This document shows, in pieces, positions 1 through 8,140 of a stretch of 50,226 bases of DNA. A model generated the notes under the pieces. That model did not search any database. It was not told where the DNA came from and worked only from the letters and a program-made list of their open reading frames with translations. This DNA comes from Pseudomonadota bacterium. GTDB lineage: Bacteria > Pseudomonadota > Gammaproteobacteria > Burkholderiales > Burkholderiaceae_C. Positions within the stretch are counted from its first letter, which is position 1; every line of letters starts with the position of its first letter. Both the position numbers and the translations under genes were made by a program. Location: contig CAUJHQ010000060.1 in the NCBI GenBank assembly GCA_963204815.1, forward strand, positions 1 through 50,226. The letters are read 5' to 3'.

Positions 1-2001
1 ATCAGCCACCTGGGCCTGATCACGCTGCTGCTGGGGCTGAACAGCCCGCTCGCGGCGGTGGCGGCGGTCTTCCACATGATGAACCACGCGACCTTCAAGG
101 CCTCGCTGTTCATGTCGGTGGGCATCATCGACCACGAGAGCGGCACGCGCGACATGCGCCGGCTCGACGGCCTGTTCCGCTTCATGCCGATCACCGGCAC
201 GCTGGCCATCGTGGCCTGCGCGGCGATGGCCGGCGTGCCGCTGCTCAACGGCTTCCTGTCCAAGGAGATGTTCTTCGCCGAGACCGTGTTCGTGACGGCG
301 CACCCGGCCGTCGAGTACGGCCTGCCGGCGGCGGCCACGCTGGCCGGCGTGTTCGCGGTGGTGTACTCGCTGCGCTTCGGCCACGACGTCTTCTTCGGCC
401 CGCCGCCCACCGACTGCCCGCGCCAGCCGCACGAGCCGGTGCACTGGATGCGCGTGCCGGTGGAACTGCTCGTGCTGGCCTGCGTCGTCGTCGGCACGCT
501 GCCGGCGTGGTCCATCGGCCCGGTGCTGGCGCTGGCCGCGCAGCCGGTCGTCGGCGGCCCGCTGCCGGACTACAGCCTGGCGCTCTGGCACGGCTTCAAC
601 ACGCCGCTGGTGATGAGCCTGATCGCCACCGTGGGCGGCCTGCTGGTCTACCTGCGCTTCGCCGGCCGCTTCAAGCAGCGGCGCGGCCGCGGCGCGCCGC
701 TGCTGCAGGGGCTGGACGGCAAGCGCCTGTTCGAGAACACGCTCGCGCGCGCCAGCGACGCCGCGCGGCGCCTGGTGCGCTGGCTGGGCACGCGGCGCCT
801 GCAGCCGCAGCTGTTCGCGATGCTGCTGATCGCCGGTCTCGCCGGCCTGGGCTCGGCGCTGATCGTGCCGCTGACCTGGGGCGACCGCGCCCGCGTGCCG
901 GCCACGCCGGAGTTCGTGCTGCTGTGGGTGATTGCCGGGGCCTGCGCCATCGGCGCCGCCAACCAGGCCAAGTTCCACCGCCTGGCAGCGCTGGCCATGC
1001 TCAGCGTCGTCGGCCTGGCGCTGTGCATCACCTTCGCGTGGTTCTCGGCGCCGGACCTGGCGCTGACGCAGCTCGCCGTCGAGGTGGTCACGCTCGTGCT
1101 GTTCCTGCTGGGCCTGCGCTGGATGCCCAAGCGCAGGGAAGTGGACGACCCGCGCCTGGCGTCGCGCGCCTGGTGGCGGCGGCGCCGCGACCTCGTGCTG
1201 GCAGTGGCCATCGGCGTCGGGCTGGCGGCGCTGTCGTACGCGCTGCTGACGCGCCACGCGCCGCTGTCCATCTCGCCCTTCTTCCTGGAGCGGGCGCTGC
1301 CCGAGGGCGGCGGCACCAACGTCGTCAACGTGATGCTGGTCGACTTCCGCGCCTTCGACACGCTGGGCGAGATCACCGTGCTGGGCATCGTCGGGCTGAC
1401 GGTGTATGCGCTGCTGCGGCGCTTCCGGCCCGCGCAGGAAGCGATCGAGCCGACCGAGCAGCAGCGCGCCCCCGCCGCGGTCACCGGCGAGGACCTGGTC
1501 GACCGCGACGGCGACGGCGACGACCACCTGCCGCCCTACCTGGAAGTGCCCGCCGTGCTGGTGCGCCTGCTGCTGCCGGTGGCCGGGCTGTTCGCGTTCC
1601 ACCTCTTCATGCGCGGCCACAACGAGCCTGGCGGCGGCTTCGTGGCCGGGCTGGTGGTGGCCATCGCCTTCATCGCGCAGTACATGGTGAGCGGTACGCG
1701 CTGGGTCGAGTCGCGCCTGCACCTGCTGCCCACGCGCTGGATCGCCGTCGGCCTGCTGACCGCGCTGGCCACCGGCCTCGGCTCGCTGGCGCTGGGCCAC
1801 CCGTTCCTGACGACGCACACGGCCCACGTCACCTGGCCGCTGGTGGGCGAGGTGCACCTGCCCACCGCCGCCCTCTTCGACCTCGGCGTCTTCGCGGTGG
1901 TGGTGGGCTCGACGCTGCTGCTGCTGACCGCCATCGCGCACCAGTCGCTGCGCGCGCGCCGCCGGCAGGGCCTGGCGCTGGCCGACGGGAGCGACGCCTG
2001 A
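1..2001 (+). CDS. mrpA: Mrp antiporter subunit A (A/B fusion), 5' end outside window
   Basis: Partial gene: the frame is open from base 1 and 666 residues are visible. It is the large NuoL-like subunit of the Mrp (Mnh/Pha/Sha) multisubunit Na+/H+ antiporter in the inner membrane, which exchanges cytoplasmic Na+ for protons. The visible part begins inside the proton-translocating transmembrane core (stretch FHMMNHATFKASLF). After about residue 290 come the helices of the MrpA C-terminal domain. After an acidic linker near residues 505-525 follows an MrpB-like domain (FHLFMRGHNEPGGGFVAGL). A and B are thus fused, as is usual in Gram-negative bacteria. The stop codon overlaps the ATG of mrpC by one base, so translation is probably coupled. 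Function is assigned from family resemblance and from the complete downstream operon. Confidence 0.95.
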   Translation: MSHLGLITLLLGLNSPLAAVAAVFHMMNHATFKASLFMSVGIIDHESGTRDMRRLDGLFRFMPITGTLAIVACAAMAGVPLLNGFLSKEMFFAETVFVTAHPAVEYGLPAAATLAGVFAVVYSLRFGHDVFFGPPPTDCPRQPHEPVHWMRVPVELLVLACVVVGTLPAWSIGPVLALAAQPVVGGPLPDYSLALWHGFNTPLVMSLIATVGGLLVYLRFAGRFKQRRGRGAPLLQGLDGKRLFENTLARASDAARRLVRWLGTRRLQPQLFAMLLIAGLAGLGSALIVPLTWGDRARVPATPEFVLLWVIAGACAIGAANQAKFHRLAALAMLSVVGLALCITFAWFSAPDLALTQLAVEVVTLVLFLLGLRWMPKRREVDDPRLASRAWWRRRRDLVLAVAIGVGLAALSYALLTRHAPLSISPFFLERALPEGGGTNVVNVMLVDFRAFDTLGEITVLGIVGLTVYALLRRFRPAQEAIEPTEQQRAPAAVTGEDLVDRDGDGDDHLPPYLEVPAVLVRLLLPVAGLFAFHLFMRGHNEPGGGFVAGLVVAIAFIAQYMVSGTRWVESRLHLLPTRWIAVGLLTALATGLGSLALGHPFLTTHTAHVTWPLVGEVHLPTAALFDLGVFAVVVGSTLLLLTAIAHQSLRARRRQGLALADGSDA

Positions 2002-2345
2002 TGGAAGTGGTGATCTCGATCGCGATCGGCGTGCTGGCCAGTGCCGGCGTGTGGCTGGTGCTGCGGCCGCGCACGTTCCAGGTGCTGATCGGCCTGACGC
2101 TCCTGTCGTATGCGATCAACCTGTTCATCTTCAGCGTCGGCAGCCTGGCCGTCGACCGCGAGCCGATCGTCCGGCCCGGCCTGGCGGCCGATCTCGCGAA
2201 CTACACCGACCCGCTGCCGCAGTCGCTGGTGCTGACGGCCATCGTGATCGGCTTCGCGACGACGGCGCTGTTCCTCGTCGTGCTGCTGGCGCTGCGCGGC
2301 CTGTCGGGTGGCGACCATGTCGACGGGCAGGAGGAACACCCATGA
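2001..2345 (+). CDS. mrpC: Mrp antiporter subunit C (NuoK-like)
   Basis: Predicted 114-residue inner-membrane protein with three hydrophobic segments, related to NuoK of complex I. It belongs to the Mrp Na+/H+ antiporter. The ATG at 2001 overlaps the mrpA stop (TGATG), which fixes the start; a longer upstream frame exists but only overlays mrpA. The length fits the family (about 110-125 residues). The stop is overlapped by the ATG of a 21-codon frame that leads into mrpD. Confidence 0.93.
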   Translation: MEVVISIAIGVLASAGVWLVLRPRTFQVLIGLTLLSYAINLFIFSVGSLAVDREPIVRPGLAADLANYTDPLPQSLVLTAIVIGFATTALFLVVLLALRGLSGGDHVDGQEEHP

Positions 2346-2407
2346 GCGCGCCGGGCCGCTCCCAAGCGCTCACCCCGGCGTGCGAAGCACGGAGGATCGT
2401 CCAGTGA
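2342..2407 (+). CDS. Micro-ORF of 21 codons bridging mrpC and mrpD
   Basis: A tiny frame starts at an ATG that overlaps the mrpC stop (ATGA) and ends at a TGA that overlaps the GTG start of mrpD (GTGA). It contains the GGAGG ribosome-binding site of mrpD at 2391-2395. The peptide is polar, with no recognisable domain. It could be a real leader-like peptide that keeps ribosomes moving across the junction, or simply a short intergenic repeat that happens to be open. A second frame of the same design lies at 4529-4606 in this operon. Confidence 0.35.
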   Translation: MSAPGRSQALTPACEARRIVQ

Positions 2408-4047
2408 GCGCGGCCACGAACCACCTGCTGGTGGCGCCCGTGCTGCTGCCGCTGGCCACGGCGGCGCTGATGCTGCTGCTGGGCGAAGGCCGGCGCGCGC
2501 TGAAGGCGGTGGTCAACGTGCTGTCGACGGCGCTCGGCCTGGCCATCGCCGTCAGCCTGCTGCTGGGCGTGGACGGCCGCGACGCGCCGGCGGCCTTCGG
2601 CATCTACCTGCCGGGCAACTGGCCGGTGCCCTTCGGCATCGTGCTGGTGGCCGACCGGCTGTCGGCGTTGATGGCGGTGCTGACCGGCTGCGTCGGCCTG
2701 GCCTCGCTGCTCTACGCGCTGGCGCGCTGGCAGCACGCCGGGGTGTACTTCCACGTGCTCTTCCAGCTCCAGCTGATGGGGCTGTACGGCGCCTTCCTGA
2801 CCGCCGACCTGTTCAACCTGTTCGTCTTCTTCGAAGTGCTGCTGGCGGCCAGCTACGGCCTGCTGCTGCACGGCGGCGGCAGCGAACGGGTGCGGGCCGG
2901 GCTGCACTACATCGCCATCAACCTCGTCGCTTCGCTGCTGTTCCTGATCGGCGTGGCGGTGCTGTACGGCGTGACCGGCACGCTGAACATGGCCGACATC
3001 GCGCAGAAGCTGCCGGCGGTGCCGGCCAGCGACCGCGGCCTGCTGCACGCCGGCGCGGCCATCCTCGCCATCGCCTTCCTCGCCAAGGCCGGGCTGTGGC
3101 CGCTGAACTTCTGGCTGCCCCCGGCCTACGCCGCGGCCAGCGCGCCGGCGGCGGCGGTGTTCGCCATCCTCACCAAGGTGGGCGTGTACGCGGTGCTGCG
3201 CCTGTGGACGCTGTGCTTCCCGGCCGACGCCGGGGCCTCGGCCGGCTTCGGGGGCAGCGTGCTCGTCTGGGGCGGCATCGCCACGCTGGCCTTCGGCGCG
3301 GTGGGCATGCTCGCCTCGCAGCAGCTGGCGCGGCTGGCGGGCTATGCGGTGATCGCGTCGTCCGGCACGCTGGTGGCGACGATCGGCTTCGACGCCCCGG
3401 CGCTCAGCGGCGGCGCCCTCTTCTACCTGGCCAGCTCCACGCTGGCCGGCTGCGCGCTGTTCCTGCTGGTGGAGCTGCTGGAACGCGCACGGCAGGTCGA
3501 GGTCGGGCCGCAGCAGCTGGACGACGGCAACGACGCCCTGCCCGCCTTCGTCGACGCCGAAGCGCCCGCCGGCACCAACCTCGACGACAACGAGGAAGCG
3601 CTGATCGGCCGCGCCATCCCGGCCGCGCTGGCCTTCCTGGGCGTGGCCTTCACGGTCTGCGCGCTCGTCACGGCGGGCCTGCCGCCGCTGTCGGGCTTCG
3701 TCGCCAAGCTGGCGATGCTGTCGGCGCTGCTGGACCAGCACACGCCGGCGGCCTGGGCCCTGTTCGGGCTGCTGGTCGTGTCGGGACTGTTCGGCGCGAT
3801 CGCGCTGATGCGCGTCGGCGTGCGCCACTTCTGGACCGCCCAGGACCGCCCGGCGCCGCGCCTGCGCGTGATCGAGACGCTGCCGATCGCAGGCCTGCTG
3901 GCGGCCTCGGTGGCGCTGGTGCTGCAGGCCGAGGCCGGGCTGGCCTACGCCCGTGCCGCAGCCGAGTCGCTGCATGCGCCCCGGCTCTACATCGACGCGG
4001 TGATGAGTGCGCGGCCGGTCCCGCGCGCCGCGGGGGCATTGCCGTGA
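2404..4047 (+). CDS. mrpD: Mrp antiporter subunit D (NuoL/M/N-like)
   Basis: Predicted 547-residue polytopic membrane protein of the proton-pumping NuoL/M/N family, the second large ion-translocating subunit of the Mrp antiporter. Glu144 in the stretch NLFVFFEVLL and Lys228 in FLAKAG sit in conserved transmembrane contexts and match the charged residues known to be needed in MrpD/NuoM. The GTG at 2404 was chosen because GGAGG lies nine bases upstream; earlier ATGs in frame would overlap mrpC. An acidic loop occurs near residues 360-400. The stop overlaps the GTG start of mrpE. Confidence 0.94.
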   Translation: MSAATNHLLVAPVLLPLATAALMLLLGEGRRALKAVVNVLSTALGLAIAVSLLLGVDGRDAPAAFGIYLPGNWPVPFGIVLVADRLSALMAVLTGCVGLASLLYALARWQHAGVYFHVLFQLQLMGLYGAFLTADLFNLFVFFEVLLAASYGLLLHGGGSERVRAGLHYIAINLVASLLFLIGVAVLYGVTGTLNMADIAQKLPAVPASDRGLLHAGAAILAIAFLAKAGLWPLNFWLPPAYAAASAPAAAVFAILTKVGVYAVLRLWTLCFPADAGASAGFGGSVLVWGGIATLAFGAVGMLASQQLARLAGYAVIASSGTLVATIGFDAPALSGGALFYLASSTLAGCALFLLVELLERARQVEVGPQQLDDGNDALPAFVDAEAPAGTNLDDNEEALIGRAIPAALAFLGVAFTVCALVTAGLPPLSGFVAKLAMLSALLDQHTPAAWALFGLLVVSGLFGAIALMRVGVRHFWTAQDRPAPRLRVIETLPIAGLLAASVALVLQAEAGLAYARAAAESLHAPRLYIDAVMSARPVPRAAGALP

Positions 4048-4532
4048 AGCGCTTGCTGCCCTCGCCCTGGCTGTCCTTCGGCCTGCTGGCCGGCTGGTTG
4101 CTGCTGACGCGCAGCTTCAGCCCCGGCCAGTGGCTGCTGGGCGCCGCGGTGGCGGTCGGGTTGCCGCTGCTGATGGCGCCGCTGCGGCCCCGGCCCGGCC
4201 CGCTGCGGCGCTGGGGCGTGCTGCTGGGACTGGTGCTGCGGGTGGGCCGCGACGTTCTCGTCTCGGCCACGCAGGTGGCGGCCGGCGTGTGGCGCGCGCC
4301 GTCGCGGCCCCTGCGCGGGACCTTCGTCGTCGTGCCGCTGGACCTGCACGACGTGCACGCGCTCGCGGCGCTGGCGATGATCACCGCCGTCGTGCCGGGC
4401 ACCGTGTGGTCGGAGCTCGCGCCCGACCGCAGCGCGCTGCTCATCCACGTCTTCGACCTCGACGACGAGGCCGCCTTCATCCACCACTTCAAGACCGACT
4501 ACGAACAGCCGCTGAAGGAGATCTTCGAATGA
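4044..4532 (+). CDS. mrpE: Mrp antiporter subunit E
   Basis: Predicted 162-residue membrane protein with two or three N-terminal hydrophobic segments and a soluble C-terminal domain (stretch ITAVVPGTVWSEL, typical of MrpE/PhaE). It is an accessory subunit of the Na+/H+ antiporter. The GTG at 4044 overlaps the mrpD stop (GTGA); the longer open frame upstream only shadows mrpD. Its stop is overlapped by the ATG of a second micro-ORF leading to mrpF. Confidence 0.92.
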   Translation: MKRLLPSPWLSFGLLAGWLLLTRSFSPGQWLLGAAVAVGLPLLMAPLRPRPGPLRRWGVLLGLVLRVGRDVLVSATQVAAGVWRAPSRPLRGTFVVVPLDLHDVHALAALAMITAVVPGTVWSELAPDRSALLIHVFDLDDEAAFIHHFKTDYEQPLKEIFE

Positions 4533-4606
4533 GCGACGCACGGCCGATCCGCAGACGCTCGCTCCCCCAAGCGGGGACGGGCCGCAGGACCAAGGGGGCG
4601 ACATGA
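4529..4606 (+). CDS. Micro-ORF of 25 residues bridging mrpE and mrpF
   Basis: A 26-codon frame starts with ATGA overlapping the mrpE stop and ends with ATGA overlapping the mrpF start. The peptide is strongly basic (many Arg) and has no recognisable domain. The DNA holds a short hairpin, CCCC-N5-GGGG, around 4564-4576, and the AAGGGGG ribosome-binding site of mrpF. It shares the words CGCTCCC and AAGCG with the micro-ORF at 2342-2407. It may be translated only for coupling, or be an intergenic repeat with no protein role. Confidence 0.35.
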   Translation: MSDARPIRRRSLPQAGTGRRTKGAT

Positions 4607-4878
4607 CCGACCTGCTGTCGCTGGCGATCATGGCCACGCTGATCCTGTACGCCGTCGCCATGGGCATCGGCGCGTTGCGGCTGTTCCACGGCCCGAGCGC
4701 GCAGGACCGCGTGCTCGCGATGGACTTCATCTACGTGGTCGGCATGCTGGCGATGCTGGTGCTGGCGATCCGCTACGAGAGCGAGATGTACTTCGAGGGC
4801 GCGATGCTGATGGTGCTGTTCGGCTTCGTCGGGTCGGTCGCGCTGGCCAAGTTCCTGTTGCGCGGCGAGGTGGTCTGA
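4603..4878 (+). CDS. mrpF: Mrp antiporter subunit F
   Basis: Predicted 91-residue protein with three transmembrane segments, the MrpF/PhaF subunit of the multisubunit Na+/H+ antiporter. The loop RLFHGPSAQDRVLAMD between helices one and two is the family signature; its Asp is thought to take part in ion transfer. The length is exactly typical. The start is preceded by a strong AAGGGGG ribosome-binding site and lies two bases into the stop codon of the preceding micro-ORF. Only two bases separate its stop from mrpG. Confidence 0.94.
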   Translation: MTDLLSLAIMATLILYAVAMGIGALRLFHGPSAQDRVLAMDFIYVVGMLAMLVLAIRYESEMYFEGAMLMVLFGFVGSVALAKFLLRGEVV

Positions 4879-4880
4879 GC

Positions 4881-5216
4881 ATGCACGCCCTGGCCGATGC
4901 GGTGGTGGCCGTGCTGCTCGTGGCCAGCGGCGTGGTCGCGCTGGTGGCCGCGCTCGGCCTCTGGCGGCTGCCCGACTTCTTCCTGCGCCTGCACGCGCCG
5001 GCACTGGTGTCCACGCTGGCGGCGTGGATCGTCACCTTCGCCTCCATCGTCCACTTCAGCGTGCGCGAGGCCGGGCTCGCGCTGCACATCTGGCTGATCA
5101 TCATCGTGCTGTCGATCACCGCCCCGGTCACGACCATCCTGCTGGCCCGCGCCGCGTTGTTCCGGCGTCGCCAGTCCGGCGACCCGCTGCCCGCACCGCT
5201 GCAGCGGCGGCGCTGA
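4881..5216 (+). CDS. mrpG: Mrp antiporter subunit G
   Basis: Predicted 111-residue protein with three transmembrane segments, the MrpG/PhaG subunit that closes the Mrp operon. The segment GLWRLPDFFLRLHAP after the first helix is the family signature. The C-terminus is short, cytoplasmic and Arg-rich. The order A(B)-C-D-E-F-G is complete, so the operon probably encodes a working antiporter for pH and Na+ homeostasis. The 109 bases that follow hold only weak hairpins and the convergent end of the next gene; no clear terminator is visible. Confidence 0.93.
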   Translation: MHALADAVVAVLLVASGVVALVAALGLWRLPDFFLRLHAPALVSTLAAWIVTFASIVHFSVREAGLALHIWLIIIVLSITAPVTTILLARAALFRRRQSGDPLPAPLQRRR

Positions 5217-5325
5217 ACCGCGGCCGGCAGGGCCCCTTGCGGGCTGTCGAGGCGCAGGGGCAACCGCTCGAGGTGTCACCCGGGACGCACGCGGCCGCCC
5301 ACGGGCCGGCCCACGGCAGCCGACC

Positions 5326-6246
5326 TCAGGGCCGGGGATCGCCCCCGCCCTCGCGCGTGAAGCCCGGCGGCGCGTACATCCGCGCGATGCCGGCGATGCC
5401 GTCGCGCCGGTGGCCGCGCGCGTAGAGCAGGCGGTAGAACGACGCGATGAGGCCGACGACCGGCATCGCGCTGTCGGTGCGGCGGCCGAGGTCGAGCACG
5501 ATGTCCAGGTCCTTCAGCGTGATGGACGTGTCGCCGGCGAAGGTGCCGGCCGCGATCTTCGGGCCGAAGTTCCGCAGCAGGCCCGAATCGGCGAAGCCGC
5601 CGGCGAGTGCGGTCGGCAGCAGCGCGGGGTCGATGCCGAAGCGCGACGCGAGGTTCATCGCCTCCGAGATCGCCGCCGCGTTGGCCACGTTGATCATCTG
5701 GTTGCAGGCCTTCGTGGCCTGGCCGCAGCCCACCGGCCCCATGTGCGTGACCTGCGACGCGAAGGCCGCCAGCACCGGGCGCACGCGCTCGACGTCTTCG
5801 GCGCGGCCGCCGGCCATCACCGCCAGCGTGCCGGCGCGGGCGCCCGCCGGCCCGCCCGAGACCGGCGCGTCGACCCAGCGGATGCTGGCCGCCGCCTCCA
5901 GGCGCGCCGCCATCTCGCGCGTGGCCAGCGGGTGGATCGTCGACAGGTCCACCACCACCTGGCCGGCGCGGCGCGCGGCCAGCACGCCCTCGGGGCCGAA
6001 GACCACGCTCTCCATCGCCGCGCCGTCGGTCACGCAGGTCAGCACGATGTCCACCTGCGCGGCCAGTTCGCGCACCGAGCCGGCACCCACCGCCCCTTCG
6101 GACACCAGCGCCTGCATCTTGTCGGCGCTGCGGTTGTGCACGACGAGCGCATGCCCGTGCTGGAGCACCTGGCGCGCCATCGGTTCGCCGATGGCACCGA
6201 GGCCGATGAAGCCGACGCGGTCTGTGGGCACGGAAACGTTCTCCAT
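5326..6246 (-). CDS. 3-hydroxyisobutyrate dehydrogenase-family NAD(P)-dependent oxidoreductase
   Basis: Predicted 306-residue beta-hydroxyacid dehydrogenase. The N-terminal Rossmann motif GLGAIG (residues 15-20) binds NAD(P). The family substrate signature DAPVSGG is at 126-132, and the catalytic Lys179 lies in GCGQATKACNQ. Members oxidise 3-hydroxyisobutyrate, tartronate semialdehyde and similar acids; the substrate here is unknown. ATG at 6246 is preferred; a TTG six codons earlier is possible, and neither has a strong ribosome-binding site. The gene is divergent from the lyase at 6367 and has its own promoter with a GGTTAGACC operator. The last residues are Gly/Pro-rich. Confidence 0.88.
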   Translation of the reverse strand: MENVSVPTDRVGFIGLGAIGEPMARQVLQHGHALVVHNRSADKMQALVSEGAVGAGSVRELAAQVDIVLTCVTDGAAMESVVFGPEGVLAARRAGQVVVDLSTIHPLATREMAARLEAAASIRWVDAPVSGGPAGARAGTLAVMAGGRAEDVERVRPVLAAFASQVTHMGPVGCGQATKACNQMINVANAAAISEAMNLASRFGIDPALLPTALAGGFADSGLLRNFGPKIAAGTFAGDTSITLKDLDIVLDLGRRTDSAMPVVGLIASFYRLLYARGHRRDGIAGIARMYAPPGFTREGGGDPRP

Positions 6247-6264
6247 CGCTTGAAGTGTCGTCAA

Positions 6265-6294
6265 AGGTTAGACCAATGCGATCGACAGCGTCAA
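6265..6294 (-). promoter_or_regulatory. Promoter with FadR-type operator before the HIBADH-like gene
   Basis: Reading on the minus strand, TTGACG (bases 6289-6294) is followed by 18 bases and TAACCT (6265-6270). The inverted repeat GGTTAGACC (6266-6274, flanked AAA..AAT) overlaps the -10 box. It is one of nine similar sites in the window. The promoter call is by eye. Confidence 0.55.
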
Positions 6295-6366
6295 TCCGGA
6301 CCGGAACCGAGGCCGCCTTCGGCCACCGCGGCCTACGATGCACGACCGCGGCTCGCGATGTGCTCG

Positions 6367-7236
6367 ATGTCCACCCTGCAAACCCTCCTCCACCCCGGCG
6401 CCGGCCTGCTGCTGCCCGGCGCGGGCAACGCCCTCACCGCGCGCTTCGTCGAGGCGGCAGGTTTCCCGGCCGTCTACCTCACCGGCGCCGGCATCGCCAA
6501 CTGGTGGCTGGGTGCGCCCGACATGGGGCTGACCTCGGCCACCGAGGTGGCATCGCACATCGCGGCCTGCCGCGACGCGGTGCGCATCCCGATCGTCGCC
6601 GACGGCGACACCGGCTTCGGCAACGCGCTGAACCTGGTGCGCACGGTGCGCCTGTTCGAGCGCGCCGGCGCCAACGCGATCCAGCTCGAGGACCAGGTGT
6701 TCCCGAAGCGCTGCGGCCACTTCGACGGCAAGGCGGTGGTGCCGCAGGCCGAGATGGTGGCCAAGATCAAGGCCGCGGTCGACACACGCACGAGCGCCGA
6801 CTTCCTGGTCATCGCGCGCACCGATGCGCGCGCCGTCGAAGGCCTGCCGGCCGCACTGGCACGCGCGGCGGCCTACCAGGAGGCGGGCGCCGACCTGCTG
6901 TTCGTGGAGGCCCCGGCGTCGGAAGACGAACTGCGCACGATCCCGCGCGAACTGCCCGGCCGCCACCTCTGCAACATCGTGCACGGCGGCCGCACGCCGA
7001 TGCTGCCGCGCGAGACGCTGGCCGCGATGGGCTACGCCGGCATCCTCTACGCCAACGCCGCGCTGCAGGCGGCGATGAAGGCGATGCAGCAGACGCTGGC
7101 GCACCTGCAGCGCACCGGCTCGCTGCGCGGGGTCGAAGACACGCTGATCGGCTTCCCCGAGCGCCAGGCTGCGGTCGACTTCGAGCGCTGGTCGGCGCTC
7201 GAACAGCGCTATGCCACCAAGGACGGCGAGCGCTGA
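6367..7236 (+). CDS. Isocitrate lyase/PEP mutase-family carboxyvinyl lyase
   Basis: Predicted 289-residue TIM-barrel enzyme of the ICL/PEP mutase superfamily. Visible motifs are the metal-binding DGDTGFGN (79-86), the acidic pair in LEDQ (108-109), and the loop KRCGH (114-118) whose Cys116 is the catalytic acid in lyases such as methylisocitrate and 2,3-dimethylmalate lyase. The intact KRCGH argues for C-C bond cleavage of a 2-hydroxy-dicarboxylate rather than PEP mutase activity. ATG 6367 fits the family N-terminus; ATG 6358 in the same frame is an alternative. Its partner may be the divergent dehydrogenase, since such lyases often precede an oxidation of the released keto or hydroxy acid. 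No good promoter is visible. Confidence 0.88.
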   Translation: MSTLQTLLHPGAGLLLPGAGNALTARFVEAAGFPAVYLTGAGIANWWLGAPDMGLTSATEVASHIAACRDAVRIPIVADGDTGFGNALNLVRTVRLFERAGANAIQLEDQVFPKRCGHFDGKAVVPQAEMVAKIKAAVDTRTSADFLVIARTDARAVEGLPAALARAAAYQEAGADLLFVEAPASEDELRTIPRELPGRHLCNIVHGGRTPMLPRETLAAMGYAGILYANAALQAAMKAMQQTLAHLQRTGSLRGVEDTLIGFPERQAAVDFERWSALEQRYATKDGER

Positions 7237-7242
7237 CGACCT

Positions 7243-8049
7243 TCAGTTCGGCGTCAGCACCGTGCCGCCGCACACCGACAGGCATTGCCCGGTGACGTAG
7301 GCCGCGTCGTCCGACGCCAGGAAGGCCACCACGTTGGCGATGTCCTCGGCCGTGCCCAGCCGGCGCAGCGGGATGTTCGCCACGTCGCCGGCGGTGCCGA
7401 TGTTGCGCGCCGCCGCGGTGGCCTGCAGGCGCGCGGTCGCGATGGCGCCCGGCGCGATGGCGTTCACGCGCACGCCCGCGGGGCCCGCCTCGTGGGCGAG
7501 GAAGCGCGTGTACTGCACCAGCGCGCCCTTCGCCAGACCGTAGGCGGTGAGGCGGCCCTGGCGCTGCGCGGGGTCGAGCCCGGCGCGCGACGCGATGTTG
7601 ACGATGCTGCCGCGCCCGCTGTCGCGCAGCGCCGGCATCGCCGCCTGGCTGCAGTGCACGGCGGTCATCAGGTTGAGCTGCCACATCGCCTGCAGGTCTT
7701 CTTCGGGCACCACCGACGCCAGGCTGCGCTCCACCGGCGTCAGCGCACCGCCGGCGTTGTTGACGAGGATGTCGACGCGGCCGAAGGCTTCGAGCGTGCG
7801 CGCGACCAGGTCGCGCGCCGCGGCGGCGTCGCACAGGTCGCCCTGCACGCCCAGGCCGCGGCGGCCGAGCGCGCGGATCTCGTCGGGCACGCTGGCGGCC
7901 GACAACTGCTCGCCGTAGTGGCGGGCACCGTCGAGGTCGAGGTCGGAGATGACGACGTCGGCGCCGCGGCGTGCAAGCGCCAGCGCCACGGCGCGGCCGA
8001 TGCCGCGCGCGGCCCCGGTGACGATGGCGACGCGGGAATTCAGGTCCAT
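7243..8049 (-). CDS. Short-chain dehydrogenase/reductase (SDR)
   Basis: Predicted 268-residue classical SDR. Visible elements are the cofactor motif TGAARGIG (about residues 11-18), NNAG, the Ser of the VNIAS stretch and the catalytic YGLAK (Y-x3-K). Asp at the end of the second beta strand (ISDLDLD) suggests NAD(H) preference. The start ATG at 8049 follows a GAGAGGA ribosome-binding site; a longer open frame upstream only shadows the next gene. It converges with the ICL-family lyase and is divergent from a second SDR. The substrate is unknown; the position inside the operator-marked cluster suggests a hydroxyacyl-CoA or alcohol intermediate. Confidence 0.88.
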   Translation of the reverse strand: MDLNSRVAIVTGAARGIGRAVALALARRGADVVISDLDLDGARHYGEQLSAASVPDEIRALGRRGLGVQGDLCDAAAARDLVARTLEAFGRVDILVNNAGGALTPVERSLASVVPEEDLQAMWQLNLMTAVHCSQAAMPALRDSGRGSIVNIASRAGLDPAQRQGRLTAYGLAKGALVQYTRFLAHEAGPAGVRVNAIAPGAIATARLQATAAARNIGTAGDVANIPLRRLGTAEDIANVVAFLASDDAAYVTGQCLSVCGGTVLTPN

Positions 8050-8077
8050 GGGTGTCCTCTCGGCGCGCACGGCGGGC

Positions 8078-8115
8078 TTGACCCATCGCGCCGGCGCTCT
8101 AAAATGGTTGGACCA
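8078..8115 (+). promoter_or_regulatory. Promoter with FadR-type operator for the SDR at 8141
   Basis: TTGACC (8078-8083), 16 bases, TAAAAT (8100-8105), then the perfect arms TGGT/ACCA in TGGTTGGACCA (8105-8115). The operator begins at the end of the -10 box and covers the expected transcription start, which suggests repression when bound. Confidence 0.65.
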
Positions 8116-8140
8116 ATATTCTGACCCAAAGGACGACCCC

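Noticed and set aside
507..2000. Long open frame upstream of mrpC in the same frame
   Set aside because: It lies over mrpA in another frame and encodes Arg/Ala-rich low-complexity protein; high GC keeps shadow frames open. The mrpC start at 2001 is clear.
5217..5325. Terminator after the mrp operon
   Set aside because: Several short GC inverted repeats exist but none forms a convincing stem with a T-run, so no single hairpin could be chosen.
5410..6366. N-terminal extension of the ICL-family lyase
   Set aside because: It overlays the HIBADH-like gene on the other strand and has no domain; the family N-terminus begins near 6358-6367.
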